DNA from: Bacillota bacterium
GTDB taxonomy: Bacteria > Bacillota > Clostridia > Christensenellales > Pumilibacteraceae
Direction of reading: 5' to 3'
Length of the DNA stretch: 59,299 nt
NCBI GenBank assembly: GCA_009787385.1
Contig: WRGC01000009.1
Location: 1 to 59,299 of the forward strand
In this document: positions 7,826 through 16,468 of the stretch, one piece after another
How positions within the stretch are numbered: position 1 is the first letter of the stretch
Layout: every line of letters begins with the position of its first letter
Program-made: the position numbers and the translations under genes
The notes under the pieces: generated by a model
Database searches by the model: none
Told to the model about the DNA's origin: nothing
What the model saw: the letters and a program-made list of their open reading frames with translations, nothing else

Positions 7826-8818
7826 TTAGTCTACTGTTGTAGCCTCATCTATAGTTGATACTGATTGTGAATTTTGAATCTTCTCACTATCTCTAAACTG
7901 TGCTTTTGTCCTACGCATATCCCTACTTGTCTGTGATTTTTTAAGCTTTCCTTTTGAAGACAATATTTGTGACAACTTTTTTCTTAATCCCAAATGTATT
8001 ATATTTTTTAACAAAGAATAACTTTGACTAAAATCCAAACTATTAAATCCACTAATACACATATTGATAGTACTATTGATTGCAAATTCTATCTCTGTGC
8101 CATGTTTATCCAATACTTGAGATTTTGTCATTTTGTCAAAAATCTCAGGACAACCACTACTTAGAGTATGCAAAAAAGCATTGAATGTACCTTTTTTGAT
8201 ATCTTCAGACAAGTCATCTAAAGCATCAATCAAGTATACAAACTTGCCTATATTATAGCATAGTCTCTCAAGATTGTCACTTGTTTTATCACCAGCTACA
8301 AGTATAGTCAACTGCTTGATAAGCTCTCCAAATGGATGAGACAGTCTATCTATACTTATGTCATTATCCTTTTGTAAATTCTCCAAATTTTGCAAAGATT
8401 GTCTTATCAATAGGTCAACTTGTGGTGAACTAGTCCTAGCTTTAATATAAGCTTTCCTAAACAACTTAGCAACAAACTTGCTCTTGATACTTTCATTGTC
8501 CTGTATATCGTCTTGTATCTTATAATAAGCTAGAATTACCGAAATATCAGCAACAGTATCCATAAGTGTATTTCTACATACTACTGACTTTTTGTGCAAT
8601 GGATTGCCTATACATTTGCATACTCTAAATTCTACATTTTGAGCCGTGATATCACTCAACAATATAGCAAAAAATGTCATATCAAATCCGGTAGCCAATC
8701 TAGCAAACTCACCCAATCTATCCTTAATATCCAAGCATATACCGCAATAAAAAGCATTGTAAAGAGCATATTCTTGATTTTTTAGCTTTTCTTGTACGGG
8801 CAACACATAGCCAAACAT
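7826..8818 (-). CDS. DUF5685 family protein
   Basis: A 330-residue, mostly helical protein that opens MFGYVLPVQEKLKNQEYALY and has YCGIC, the pattern I recall for DUF5685. Further cysteines (VCKCIG, VVCRN) may bind metal. The C-terminal 50 residues are basic and low in complexity. The start has a good ribosome site (GGAGAA). Function is unknown. The constant neighbour appears to be the J-domain-like gene 13 bases downstream, which suggests one process. Confidence 0.7.
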   Translation of the reverse strand: MFGYVLPVQEKLKNQEYALYNAFYCGICLDIKDRLGEFARLATGFDMTFFAILLSDITAQNVEFRVCKCIGNPLHKKSVVCRNTLMDTVADISVILAYYKIQDDIQDNESIKSKFVAKLFRKAYIKARTSSPQVDLLIRQSLQNLENLQKDNDISIDRLSHPFGELIKQLTILVAGDKTSDNLERLCYNIGKFVYLIDALDDLSEDIKKGTFNAFLHTLSSGCPEIFDKMTKSQVLDKHGTEIEFAINSTINMCISGFNSLDFSQSYSLLKNIIHLGLRKKLSQILSSKGKLKKSQTSRDMRRTKAQFRDSEKIQNSQSVSTIDEATTVD

Positions 8819-8891
8819 TATGTTCTCCTAGATAGAGTAAAGAATGTGATATACAATCAAAATTTATTTTATTTTTTTAAATATAACAAAT

Positions 8892-9974
8892 CTATTGTAT
8901 TCCTATCTTGCGATAAACCTTGTTCATAGTCTTGCTAGCAACCAATTTTGCTTTTTCAGCACCACTATCCATACAGTCTTGCAAATATTGTTTGTCCGCT
9001 CTCAATTCTACAAACTTTTCTCTAATTGGTCTTATTTTAGAAACAACAACATCAGCTAAGATAGATTTGAATTGGGAATATGTTTTGCCTTGCATTTCTG
9101 CAACTGCATTGTCTACTTTACAATCCATAAATGCTGAATATATTTTTAGTAGATTAGAAATTCCTGGTTTTTTATCGCTATTTTCAATATTGCCATCACT
9201 ATCCGTAACCGCTCTCTTTATTTTTCTCACTATAACATCATCTTCATCAATAAGCAATATCATAGAATTGGGATTAGTATTGGACTTAGACATTTTCTTA
9301 GTAGGTTCATCTAAAGAATTAATCTTAGCTGCAACTTTTGGTATAAGTACTTCAGGGACAACAAATGTAGGACTATAACGAGAATTAAATCTTTCTGCCA
9401 AATTTCGTGAAAGCTCTAAATGTTGTTTTTGATCTGCTCCAATTGGTACATGCCCTGCATTGTACAACAAAATATCTGCTGCTTGCAATATGGGATATGC
9501 AAACAATCCTACATTTACATTATCTCTACCAACCACTGTACTTGTATTGCGTTCCTTGATATTGAATACATCTCCAACTTGTTGAATAAATCCAGTAAAA
9601 GCATTTGTACTCTTTTCTTTAAACTGAGTCATTCTTCTAGCTTCACCAAAATAAGTATAACAATTGAGTACCCATGCCAATTGGCTATGTTCTACTACAC
9701 TAGATTGCTTAAAAAAACTCACCTTATTCGTGTCAATACCACAAGCAAGCAACATAGCATACAAATCCAAAATATTCTTTCTCAATGTAGCCGGCTCCAT
9801 ATACACAGTTAGGCTATGTAAATCTGCCACACTATAAAAACAATCATAATCATATTGCAAAGCTACCCAATTTTTTATTGCACCCAAATAGTTGCCTATT
9901 GTAACTATATTAGTAGGCTGTATAGCTGAATATACTATTTTATTTTCTTTTGGGGTATCATTGGTTGTTTGCAT
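8892..9974 (-). CDS. trpS: Tryptophanyl-tRNA synthetase
   Basis: A class I synthetase that charges tRNA-Trp. The 360-residue length fits bacterial TrpS. The HIGH-equivalent segment is TIGNYLGAIKN near residue 26 and the KMSKS loop is KKMSKSNTN near residue 226. The upstream gap is only 66 bases, with no room for a T-box leader, so tryptophan control by that route is unlikely. Neighbours are unrelated in function. Confidence 0.95.
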   Translation of the reverse strand: MQTTNDTPKENKIVYSAIQPTNIVTIGNYLGAIKNWVALQYDYDCFYSVADLHSLTVYMEPATLRKNILDLYAMLLACGIDTNKVSFFKQSSVVEHSQLAWVLNCYTYFGEARRMTQFKEKSTNAFTGFIQQVGDVFNIKERNTSTVVGRDNVNVGLFAYPILQAADILLYNAGHVPIGADQKQHLELSRNLAERFNSRYSPTFVVPEVLIPKVAAKINSLDEPTKKMSKSNTNPNSMILLIDEDDVIVRKIKRAVTDSDGNIENSDKKPGISNLLKIYSAFMDCKVDNAVAEMQGKTYSQFKSILADVVVSKIRPIREKFVELRADKQYLQDCMDSGAEKAKLVASKTMNKVYRKIGIQ

Positions 9975-10040
9975 AGTATTTTAATATCAATGTAGTGACT
10001 AGACTGAATTATACAACTAAATATATCATCTAACACATAT

Positions 10041-11045
10041 CTAATTATCAATGTTATTTTTGTTGATATATGACAATAATTCATTTATATCCAATACATT
10101 ACTAGGATTTGGACTCTTTGACAGGCTTTGTTGCATGTATTGTGAAATTGGCAATGCTGTTAAATTTGATAATTGTCTCACATCTTTTTGTGCATTATTG
10201 GTAGACTTATGTCCCAAAGCATCCAACACTTGCTTGGCGTGTTTAAAAGGACTTTGCAAAAGTGTCAACACATTGTTTTGTCCATTCACTGGTTGGTTAG
10301 CAGAAATATGTTGAATAAGATTGAAATAACTAGTAGCACAATATGGAGAAGCTAATATACCATATTCATCATAAAGCAATTCTATATTCTCTGCCAAATC
10401 ACAGTCATATTGTATATTTGAAAATATAGTTATTGGAGCATTTAACTGTTTCAACAATTCAATAGCTTCCAATATATCTATACTATTAGGACTTATCCAC
10501 AACAATGCCTTTGGAATTTGTACACCAACATACAACAACCAACTCAAATGACAAATTGCCAAACTTTGAGTGTTTTCCAAAAACTGCAATCCCCGTTGTA
10601 GCAACTGTTGCAAAACATCTTGTTGTTCTATACCAGAAAGATACACTAATTGTATATTGCTTTGAGTAGACAATTGCATGCGTTGCACACAAGGTATTTC
10701 TTGATTGCAAGAAATGACTACAATAGTATTTGCAATACTATTACTCAAAGCTATAGCTAAGTCAAGATTGGTAGAATAATAAATTTTATTAACTGTGTAA
10801 TCTTTTTGAGATTTCAACCAAACACTGTACAACTTAGCTACAAAATCATATACACTACCCGTATCTCCATCCCCAAAATCCAATATAAACAAATCATCAT
10901 CTACTTGCAATAAAGCAATTTCAATCAAATCATCAAAATCCAACTCTTTATTTTCACACTTCAACACATCTAATACAGTCTTTATTATGTTATCACAGTC
11001 CATATTGACAACAGTATCATATCGCAATTTTTGCAAGTCATGCAT
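10041..11045 (-). CDS. Hypothetical protein with a leaderless-type promoter
   Basis: A 334-residue soluble protein, rich in Gln, Leu and Asn, with an acidic N-terminal region (DDDLFILDFGDGDTGSVYDF). I recognise no motif or family. The last 70 residues look like a flexible segment followed by a short helical end. Its promoter is a perfect consensus (TTGACA, 17 bases, TATAAT) and the -10 box ends six bases before the ATG at 11045, so the mRNA probably begins at the start codon. No ribosome site is possible on such a transcript. It stands alone between trpS and a VTT protein gene. Confidence 0.6.
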   Translation of the reverse strand: MHDLQKLRYDTVVNMDCDNIIKTVLDVLKCENKELDFDDLIEIALLQVDDDLFILDFGDGDTGSVYDFVAKLYSVWLKSQKDYTVNKIYYSTNLDLAIALSNSIANTIVVISCNQEIPCVQRMQLSTQSNIQLVYLSGIEQQDVLQQLLQRGLQFLENTQSLAICHLSWLLYVGVQIPKALLWISPNSIDILEAIELLKQLNAPITIFSNIQYDCDLAENIELLYDEYGILASPYCATSYFNLIQHISANQPVNGQNNVLTLLQSPFKHAKQVLDALGHKSTNNAQKDVRQLSNLTALPISQYMQQSLSKSPNPSNVLDINELLSYINKNNIDN

Positions 11046-11051
11046 TTTGTA

Positions 11052-11080
11052 ATTATACTATATAGTTGTAGGTATGTCAA
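11052..11080 (-). promoter_or_regulatory. Consensus sigma-A promoter, -10 six bases from the ATG
   Basis: Minus strand: TTGACA at 11075-11080, 17-base spacer, TATAAT at 11052-11057, then TACAAA and the ATG at 11043-11045. Transcription should begin at or next to the A of the start codon. Both hexamers are exact matches to consensus. Confidence 0.8.
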
Positions 11081-11152
11081 CTATAGCAAATACTCTTTAG
11101 TCAATCATAATATACAGTATTAAATAGCTTGTAAGTTTTTTGCAACAACAAT

Positions 11153-12031
11153 CTATGCTTCCAAATTTGGACGACTAGCAACTGATGAATGGCTATTCTC
11201 ACGCTTTCTAGCCCACAAATGAACCCATACAAAGACTCCCACAAACAACAACGCAATAATTATCCATACGGGTATTCCCCACCCACTAAATGGTATAATA
11301 TTCCCACTTCCCATATAACAAGTAAAGGCAATCATAGGTGGTCTAGCCAATAATACAATAATAAAAAACTCCCTATATCCCATATCGCTAGCACCCGCCA
11401 TCAAGCATAATATATCATCAGGGAATACAGGTAACAAAAACATTACAGCCAAATAGTACTTGCCACTATACTTTATGCTATTGTTGTATTTGTCAAACTT
11501 TTCTTGACCTATAAGCCATTTGACAAATGTTTTTCCAAATGTTTTTCCTACCACAAATGTAATTATTGAGCCTACAATAGTTGATAGGCATGTAACCAAA
11601 AAAGCTATGTGAGAACCAAACACCGCAACACCAAACAATACAAATGGCGTAGTAGAAATAGGTATAATCAATGTATGTAAAATTATTATTAACCCATAAA
11701 TCATCAATCCCAAAAACATTCTACTAGACATCCATACTTTGATACAATCTAGACAGTATTCTATATTACTTACACAAAAATACCTTTGCCACCCCAATAT
11801 ATGTACAATCCAATATGACAAAACAACAAAAGCACAAATCCAAAATATAGTCAAAGAAGACTTGTACAAAAAATGTTTATTATCAAACAACAGTAAAGCA
11901 ATCAAAGCCAACCCCAAAATTGATACAACTACAATCATCAACACGCTATCAAAATTGAGTATAATAAAGCATGCCAATACTTGCAAATATACAATTAGAA
12001 TTGCAAATATATGTTTGTTGTGGATATTCAT
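11153..12031 (-). CDS. VTT/DedA (TVP38/TMEM64-like) membrane protein
   Basis: A 292-residue membrane protein. The VTT domain is recognisable in the second half: a glycine-rich segment with VVGKTFGKTFVKWLIGQEKF, then LLPVFPDDILCLMAGASDM and a re-entrant-type segment, followed by two hydrophobic helices and a basic tail. Three to four further membrane segments make up the N-terminal part. Family members are linked to lipid scrambling or undecaprenyl-phosphate recycling; which applies here is not visible. rnhA lies upstream, separated by a terminator. Confidence 0.78.
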   Translation of the reverse strand: MNIHNKHIFAILIVYLQVLACFIILNFDSVLMIVVVSILGLALIALLLFDNKHFLYKSSLTIFWICAFVVLSYWIVHILGWQRYFCVSNIEYCLDCIKVWMSSRMFLGLMIYGLIIILHTLIIPISTTPFVLFGVAVFGSHIAFLVTCLSTIVGSIITFVVGKTFGKTFVKWLIGQEKFDKYNNSIKYSGKYYLAVMFLLPVFPDDILCLMAGASDMGYREFFIIVLLARPPMIAFTCYMGSGNIIPFSGWGIPVWIIIALLFVGVFVWVHLWARKRENSHSSVASRPNLEA

Positions 12032-12109
12032 TGCCTTAGTATGTGCAAAATATATAAATTAAAAGTGAAACTTATAATTATAAATCAACAATACTTTCAA
12101 TAATTCAAC

Positions 12110-12146
12110 AAAAAAGCGACTAAACTATATCCACCGTGTAGTCACT
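12110..12146 (-). terminator. Intrinsic terminator after rnhA
   Basis: On the minus strand AGTGACTA (12139-12146) pairs with TAGTCGCT (12115-12122), one pair being G-U, and is followed by a run of T. It closes the tRNA-rnhA unit before the VTT gene. Confidence 0.7.
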
Positions 12147-12183
12147 CCATATATTATCAACTATTTGCCAACAATATCTCATA

Positions 12184-12660
12184 CTAACACAAAGACAATT
12201 GTTGTGATTTGCATGCATTGACTGCCAATTCATCACATCTATTGTTATAAAAATCATTAGCATGTCCCTTTACTTTTACAAAATTAAACTCATGCAATTT
12301 TAATCTATTTAGCAAATCTTGCCACAAATCCATATTTTTCACTTCACTCTTATCTGCCGTCTTCCAGTTGTTGCGTTGCCAATTGTCTATCCAACCATTG
12401 TTAAATGCATTAACTACATAAGCACTGTCACAATAAATATTCAACTTGCAAGCAACTTTGAGATTTTTCAATCCCTGAACAATACTAAACATCTCCATAC
12501 GATTGTTGGTAGCGTGCGGTACATATCCACTCAATTCTTTGACATGGTCTCCATATATCAATATAGTTGCCCACCCACCAGGCCCAGGATTGCCACTACA
12601 TGCTCCGTCAGTATACATAGTCACAGTCTTTAGTATATTAGAATTGATATCATATATCAT
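12184..12660 (-). CDS. rnhA: Ribonuclease HI
   Basis: RNase HI cuts the RNA strand of RNA-DNA hybrids. The acidic catalytic residues are all present: Asp in YTDGACSGNPGPGG, Glu in NRMEMFSI, Asp in YCDSAYVV and Asp in NRCDELA. The frame is open back to a TTG at 12696, but the N-terminal extension is not typical, so I use the ATG at 12660; no good ribosome site marks any start. The tRNA-Ile gene ends about 22 bases upstream of the frame, so rnhA may be transcribed with the tRNA cluster. Confidence 0.9.
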   Translation of the reverse strand: MIYDINSNILKTVTMYTDGACSGNPGPGGWATILIYGDHVKELSGYVPHATNNRMEMFSIVQGLKNLKVACKLNIYCDSAYVVNAFNNGWIDNWQRNNWKTADKSEVKNMDLWQDLLNRLKLHEFNFVKVKGHANDFYNNRCDELAVNACKSQQLSLC

Positions 12661-12721
12661 ATTAATAAAAAAAGTCCTATCAATGCATAGCATCAATACA
12701 ACTGTAATGCAATAAAGATGG

Positions 12722-12795
12722 TAGGACTGAATGGACTCGAACCATCGACCCCCACCTTATCAGGGTGGTGCTCTAACCAGCTGAGCTACAGTCCT
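12722..12795 (-). tRNA. tRNA-Ile (anticodon GAT)
   Basis: A complete cloverleaf on the minus strand: acceptor AGGACTG paired with CAGTCCT, D-arm GCTCAGCTGGTTAGAGC, anticodon loop CTGATAA, T-arm GGTTCGAGTCC. CCA is encoded at 12719-12721. Confidence 0.96.
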
Positions 12796-12827
12796 AAGTT
12801 ATTAAGAATAAAATCTCAAAAAATTGG

Positions 12828-12900
12828 TGGAGGTAAGCGGATTCGAACCGCTGACCCCCTGCTTGCAAGGCAGGTGCTCTACCAGCTGAGCTATACCCCC
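12828..12900 (-). tRNA. tRNA-Ala (anticodon TGC)
   Basis: A complete cloverleaf on the minus strand: acceptor GGGGGTA paired with TACCTCC (one G-U), anticodon loop CTTGCAA, T-arm CGGTTCGAATCCG. CCA is encoded at 12825-12827. Confidence 0.96.
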
Positions 12901-12923
12901 ACAAAGTAACAAAAAGATATTGG

Positions 12924-12995
12924 TGACCCCACCGAGGTTCGAACTCGGGTTACCGCCGTGAAAGGGCGATGTCTTAACCACTTGACCATGGGGCC
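12924..12995 (-). tRNA. tRNA-Glu (anticodon TTC)
   Basis: A complete cloverleaf on the minus strand: 5' GGCCCCA, anticodon loop CTTTCAC, T-arm CGAGTTCGAACCTCG. CCA is encoded at 12921-12923. Confidence 0.96.
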
Positions 12996-13075
12996 GAAAA
13001 AAATCAAACAAAGCTTCGCCGTTTTGTGCAACCACAAACCAAATTTATAGTCAACACAATGCTACAACATTATGG

Positions 13076-13148
13076 TAGCGGCGAGTAGAGTCGAACTACT
13101 GACCTGTCGGGTATGAACCGAATGCTCTGGCCACTGAGCTACGCCGCC
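13076..13148 (-). tRNA. tRNA-Met (anticodon CAT), elongator type
   Basis: First gene of the cluster. Acceptor GGCGGCG pairs through position 1 with CGCCGCT, so it lacks the unpaired first position of initiator tRNA and resembles Bacillota elongator tRNA-Met. Anticodon loop TTCATAC; CCA is encoded at 13073-13075. Confidence 0.94.
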
Positions 13149-13199
13149 ACAAAAAACTAATATATCAAAAAGGATTTTAATCTCTTTTTGACAAGACTA

Positions 13200-13228
13200 A
13201 TTATATCATATCCCCACACTAATAGCAA
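13200..13228 (-). promoter_or_regulatory. Promoter of the tRNA cluster
   Basis: Minus strand: TTGCTA at 13223-13228, 17-base spacer, TATAAT at 13200-13205, about 50 bases before tRNA-Met. The four tRNA genes and possibly rnhA follow in one direction. Confidence 0.6.
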
Positions 13229-13322
13229 CTAATTTTGCACGATTTGCCAAATTTTGTAGTCACAATTATACTGACTTTAACACAAACTATGATATAACTT
13301 TAATACACTTATTAAAATTGAC

Positions 13323-13356
13323 ATGCTATCTAATCAAAAAATTGATTAGATAGCAT
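13323..13356 (-). terminator. Hairpin terminator of the glycosyltransferase cluster
   Basis: Perfect 15-bp arms (13323-13337 and 13342-13356) around a four-base loop, 26 bases after the last glycosyltransferase stop. The T run after it is weak on the minus strand, so it may instead only protect the 3' end. Confidence 0.6.
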
Positions 13357-13381
13357 ACTACAAATATTTGACAAAAGATAA

Positions 13382-14413
13382 TCAAAGTTTGTGTTTTTGA
13401 ATATATCGTACAATACCATATGGCAAAATATACTTCAATATTTTCTTTACATTTTTTGTAGACTTTGACAACGAAACTTTCTCATTTTTCCAACCTATCT
13501 GATTAGCATAATCCCAATACATAGTATAAATTTTAAAATTATTCCCTTTTATCTCCCAAGGTTTAGGTACTGTAGCATAGTGTATTATAGCGGGTTTTAT
13601 ATTTAAATTATCAGTGTCAAAACCCATACTCCTTGCCAATACCTTGCGTTTTAGACTATCCTTCTCATTACACTCAAAAAATATATTATCAGATATATTA
13701 TATTTCCAATCCAAATATATTCTACTATCACAATTAGCATCAATATTATCTTGCAATGCCAACCAATTTACAGCATCTTGATCAGGAAACAAATAATTTG
13801 GATCATCTTTGTGAGTATTCAAAAACTTTATTGCTCTATTGCAATAATCTTTTTGTATCCAATAATTGTTGTTTATTAGCATCACCCCTGCATTGCAATA
13901 ATGAATCTCTTGTTTGTATATATCTATACCTATTTTATTATGGAATTTTTGAGCTTTCTCCATATATGGGTATTTAATTGCATTCCAAAACCACATATAC
14001 TTTAGCTTTTCATCACAAGCGGCATAAGCTTTGTCTTGTATATCTAAATTGAAAAGTTGACCTAGGTCTTGCAATACAATCAAATCACAGTCAAGATGCA
14101 AAATTTTGTCTATGTGTGGCAACAATTGAGGTATAAACAATCTAAAATTGGTCTCTTTACCAAAACTTCCAACAAAAGGTATTGCTTCATATTGTTCTTT
14201 AGACAATCTGACAATTATTATATCTTGCAAACTATCAAACTTATCTAAGTGAGTATGCATAAACAATATATCACTGCCTTTCAAATCATATGTTAAAAGA
14301 TAAAAAGTATACCTTGTCCCTTTATTTGCATTTGTGAGACAAGATAACATAGTTACTGTACATTGTTTTGTAAATTGGCTATTTAAAGATAAAGTTATAT
14401 TTATTTGTGACAT
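13382..14413 (-). CDS. Family 8-type glycosyltransferase
   Basis: A 343-residue GT8 (LgtC-like, galactosyl- or glucosyltransferase) enzyme. The metal and nucleotide-sugar site is DCDLIVLQDLGQLF near residue 100, with FRLFIPQLLPHIDKI just before it and HYATVPKPW near the C-terminus. It ends in a short tail LPYGIVRYIQKHKL like those of its neighbours. It is paralogous to the gene at 18708: both share the N-terminal pattern of SLNSQFTKQ/AINSAYTKQ and YDLKGSDI/HDLKDSDI. It is last of a six-gene cluster that probably builds a surface glycan. Confidence 0.88.
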   Translation of the reverse strand: MSQINITLSLNSQFTKQCTVTMLSCLTNANKGTRYTFYLLTYDLKGSDILFMHTHLDKFDSLQDIIIVRLSKEQYEAIPFVGSFGKETNFRLFIPQLLPHIDKILHLDCDLIVLQDLGQLFNLDIQDKAYAACDEKLKYMWFWNAIKYPYMEKAQKFHNKIGIDIYKQEIHYCNAGVMLINNNYWIQKDYCNRAIKFLNTHKDDPNYLFPDQDAVNWLALQDNIDANCDSRIYLDWKYNISDNIFFECNEKDSLKRKVLARSMGFDTDNLNIKPAIIHYATVPKPWEIKGNNFKIYTMYWDYANQIGWKNEKVSLSKSTKNVKKILKYILPYGIVRYIQKHKL

Positions 14414-14422
14414 AAAAGTATC

Positions 14423-15316
14423 TCATGACTTATCTTTTGATTTTTGATACCATCTAACCAAAGAATATGGCATTGCACCTTTTACTATTCTTTTCAACCG
14501 TCGTTTGATTTTTGTAATATTTACAAGTTTTTTATCTGTATTTTGTACAAATACACTATCCGCATAACCTACTCTCAAACTCTTATCTCTATCAGTAACA
14601 AATACAACAAATACCCCAAACAATCTCTCTGCCAAAAATCCAACTACTCTCTTTTCGTAATCATCAACATTGAAATAATCTTTTTGTTTATCAAAAGCAA
14701 AAAGAATATCAAATATCCAATTGCAATATTCCAAAAATAAGTCTCTCCTGAGTATAAACATATTATTAAAATAATTGTGTTTCAAGTTTGTAGAGTGCAA
14801 ATATGTTTCAATAGCATTGTTGTATTGTGGATATTTGTCTCTTATATAATTTATACAAAAATCTAAATCTTCAATGTCATGAGCCTTCTTGTACTGTTGA
14901 TAAATACTAATATCAATATTCCACTTTGCTGGCAAAATAACATCATATTTTTTCATCAAACTTACTATATTTGCTTCTTGCAAACCTAATCTCTTATCAA
15001 AATTTTTATCTATACCCAATACAGTTTTAATAACAGCACTATCATTGACACTATTCAAATCCAAATATCTTCTATAATGAAATAATCCATAATAATCTGC
15101 ATTTATATTTTTAAATGCCCAATAAATGGCAGTCATTTCACAAAATTTATTATTTAATGTAGATATATTGTCGTGTGTATTGTCTTTAAGTAGACATTCA
15201 AATGATTGTTTGCTATTAGCTACACCAACTGCAATATCATTGAGTATATCATTGCGTACTGTCACACTTTTTTTATGACAACAAACTAGTATTAATATAT
15301 CTTTTTTACTATTCAT
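14423..15316 (-). CDS. DUF4422 family putative glycosyltransferase
   Basis: A 297-residue protein with the DUF4422 hallmark YYGLFHYRRYLD near residue 80 and KYDVILPAKW further on. Members occur in capsule and exopolysaccharide loci and are treated as glycosyltransferases, though the activity of most is unproven. It ends MPYSLVRWYQKSKDKS, the same kind of tail seen on the flanking GT8 and GT2 proteins. The stop of the previous gene directly adjoins its start, so translation is probably coupled. Confidence 0.8.
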   Translation of the reverse strand: MNSKKDILILVCCHKKSVTVRNDILNDIAVGVANSKQSFECLLKDNTHDNISTLNNKFCEMTAIYWAFKNINADYYGLFHYRRYLDLNSVNDSAVIKTVLGIDKNFDKRLGLQEANIVSLMKKYDVILPAKWNIDISIYQQYKKAHDIEDLDFCINYIRDKYPQYNNAIETYLHSTNLKHNYFNNMFILRRDLFLEYCNWIFDILFAFDKQKDYFNVDDYEKRVVGFLAERLFGVFVVFVTDRDKSLRVGYADSVFVQNTDKKLVNITKIKRRLKRIVKGAMPYSLVRWYQKSKDKS

Positions 15317-16468
15317 TTAACTAAATTGAAAAATATTGTAAGACGATTGTTTTTTCTTTTTAATTTTTATAACAAAATCAACTAAAAAAATAGGCAAAAC
15401 AGACTTAATTCTATTTTTAAATATATTTAGTCCTATTTGACTTTCTATACATTTATATAAATAATTTTTGTCAATACTATCATCAAAAAATGTATGTACA
15501 AATTTTGTTGCTTTTTTGTTAGATACACCATTTAGTACTAGTGATTGCTTCATTATGTTTCTATCCATACTCAACCTATTATCAAGCAAAAAATTTATTG
15601 CCTCTAATATTTTATCTTTTGCAAGATAAGAATGCCAACACAATAAACTAAACAATTTGTAAGTAACAATATAATTTAAAACTATAGATTTATTGTCTAA
15701 AAACTCTATAATTTCCTGCATCATTTGCACACAACTGTCAAATTTTTGATACAAATTATTTGTTGATGTAATAGTACTATTAGCCCTCACTCTATAGTTG
15801 TAAAAATAACTATTTTTACAATACGCTATCTTTGTAGCTTTTGAAAGCCACAATAAAGTAATAGAATCTTCAAAAAACACATTCTCTCTAAAATACAAAT
15901 TATTGGTAGCCAAAAAAGTTCTTTTAAAAAACACAGTAGTTACAATTGGGTTTGAAGTCATAAGTTGCAAAACAAGTTGCTCTTTTTGCTCTTTTGTGTG
16001 AAAAATATCCAAGTTGTTAGAGTAGTTCTCACAAGATAAACTGTGTTGATTTTGAAGATAATTACAATACTTAATTTTTTTTGACTTTTGATATATACAT
16101 TTGATATCAAATATCAAAGCATCAGCATCACTAATTTTAGCATATGTACAAAGCTTGTCCATTGCACCAAAAGCAATTGTATCATCACTGTCAACAAACC
16201 AAATATACTCCCCACTCGCATAAGCTATACCAGTATTTCTTGCACCACCCTGTTTTTTATTATATTCATGACTGAGCAACACAACTCTACTGTCTCGCTG
16301 AGAGTATTGCTCTACTATTTGTCTACTATTATCTTGCCCGCAGTCATCTATCAAAATAATCTCAATATCTTTTCTTTCACACGCCAAAATACTATCTAGA
16401 CATTCTGCTATATATTTTTCTACATTATAAAATGGGATTATTATTGATACTCTAATTTGATTTGTCAT
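15317..16468 (-). CDS. Family 2 glycosyltransferase
   Basis: A 383-residue GT2 (GT-A fold) enzyme: VSIIIPFYNVEKYIAECLDS at the N-terminus, IILIDDCGQDNS, GGARNTG and the DxD-type motif WFVDSDD near residue 93. These transfer sugars from nucleotide-sugar donors. Its ATG overlaps the stop of the upstream gene (ATGA). It is paralogous to the gene upstream (shared LIDDCGQDNS and WFVDSDD), so the pair arose by duplication. The tail is VLPIFLVDFVIKIKKKK. Confidence 0.9.
   Translation of the reverse strand: MTNQIRVSIIIPFYNVEKYIAECLDSILACERKDIEIILIDDCGQDNSRQIVEQYSQRDSRVVLLSHEYNKKQGGARNTGIAYASGEYIWFVDSDDTIAFGAMDKLCTYAKISDADALIFDIKCIYQKSKKIKYCNYLQNQHSLSCENYSNNLDIFHTKEQKEQLVLQLMTSNPIVTTVFFKRTFLATNNLYFRENVFFEDSITLLWLSKATKIAYCKNSYFYNYRVRANSTITSTNNLYQKFDSCVQMMQEIIEFLDNKSIVLNYIVTYKLFSLLCWHSYLAKDKILEAINFLLDNRLSMDRNIMKQSLVLNGVSNKKATKFVHTFFDDSIDKNYLYKCIESQIGLNIFKNRIKSVLPIFLVDFVIKIKKKKQSSYNIFQFS

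Noticed and set aside
8819..10040. T-box riboswitch before trpS
   Set aside because: Only 66 bases separate it from the neighbouring gene and no T-box sequence or specifier hairpin is visible. The same holds for metG.
12718..13035. Overlapping open frames on both strands with GGKRIRTADP-type and VAQNGEALFDFF-type translations
   Set aside because: They lie on the four tRNA genes and are the well-known false translations of tRNA sequence.
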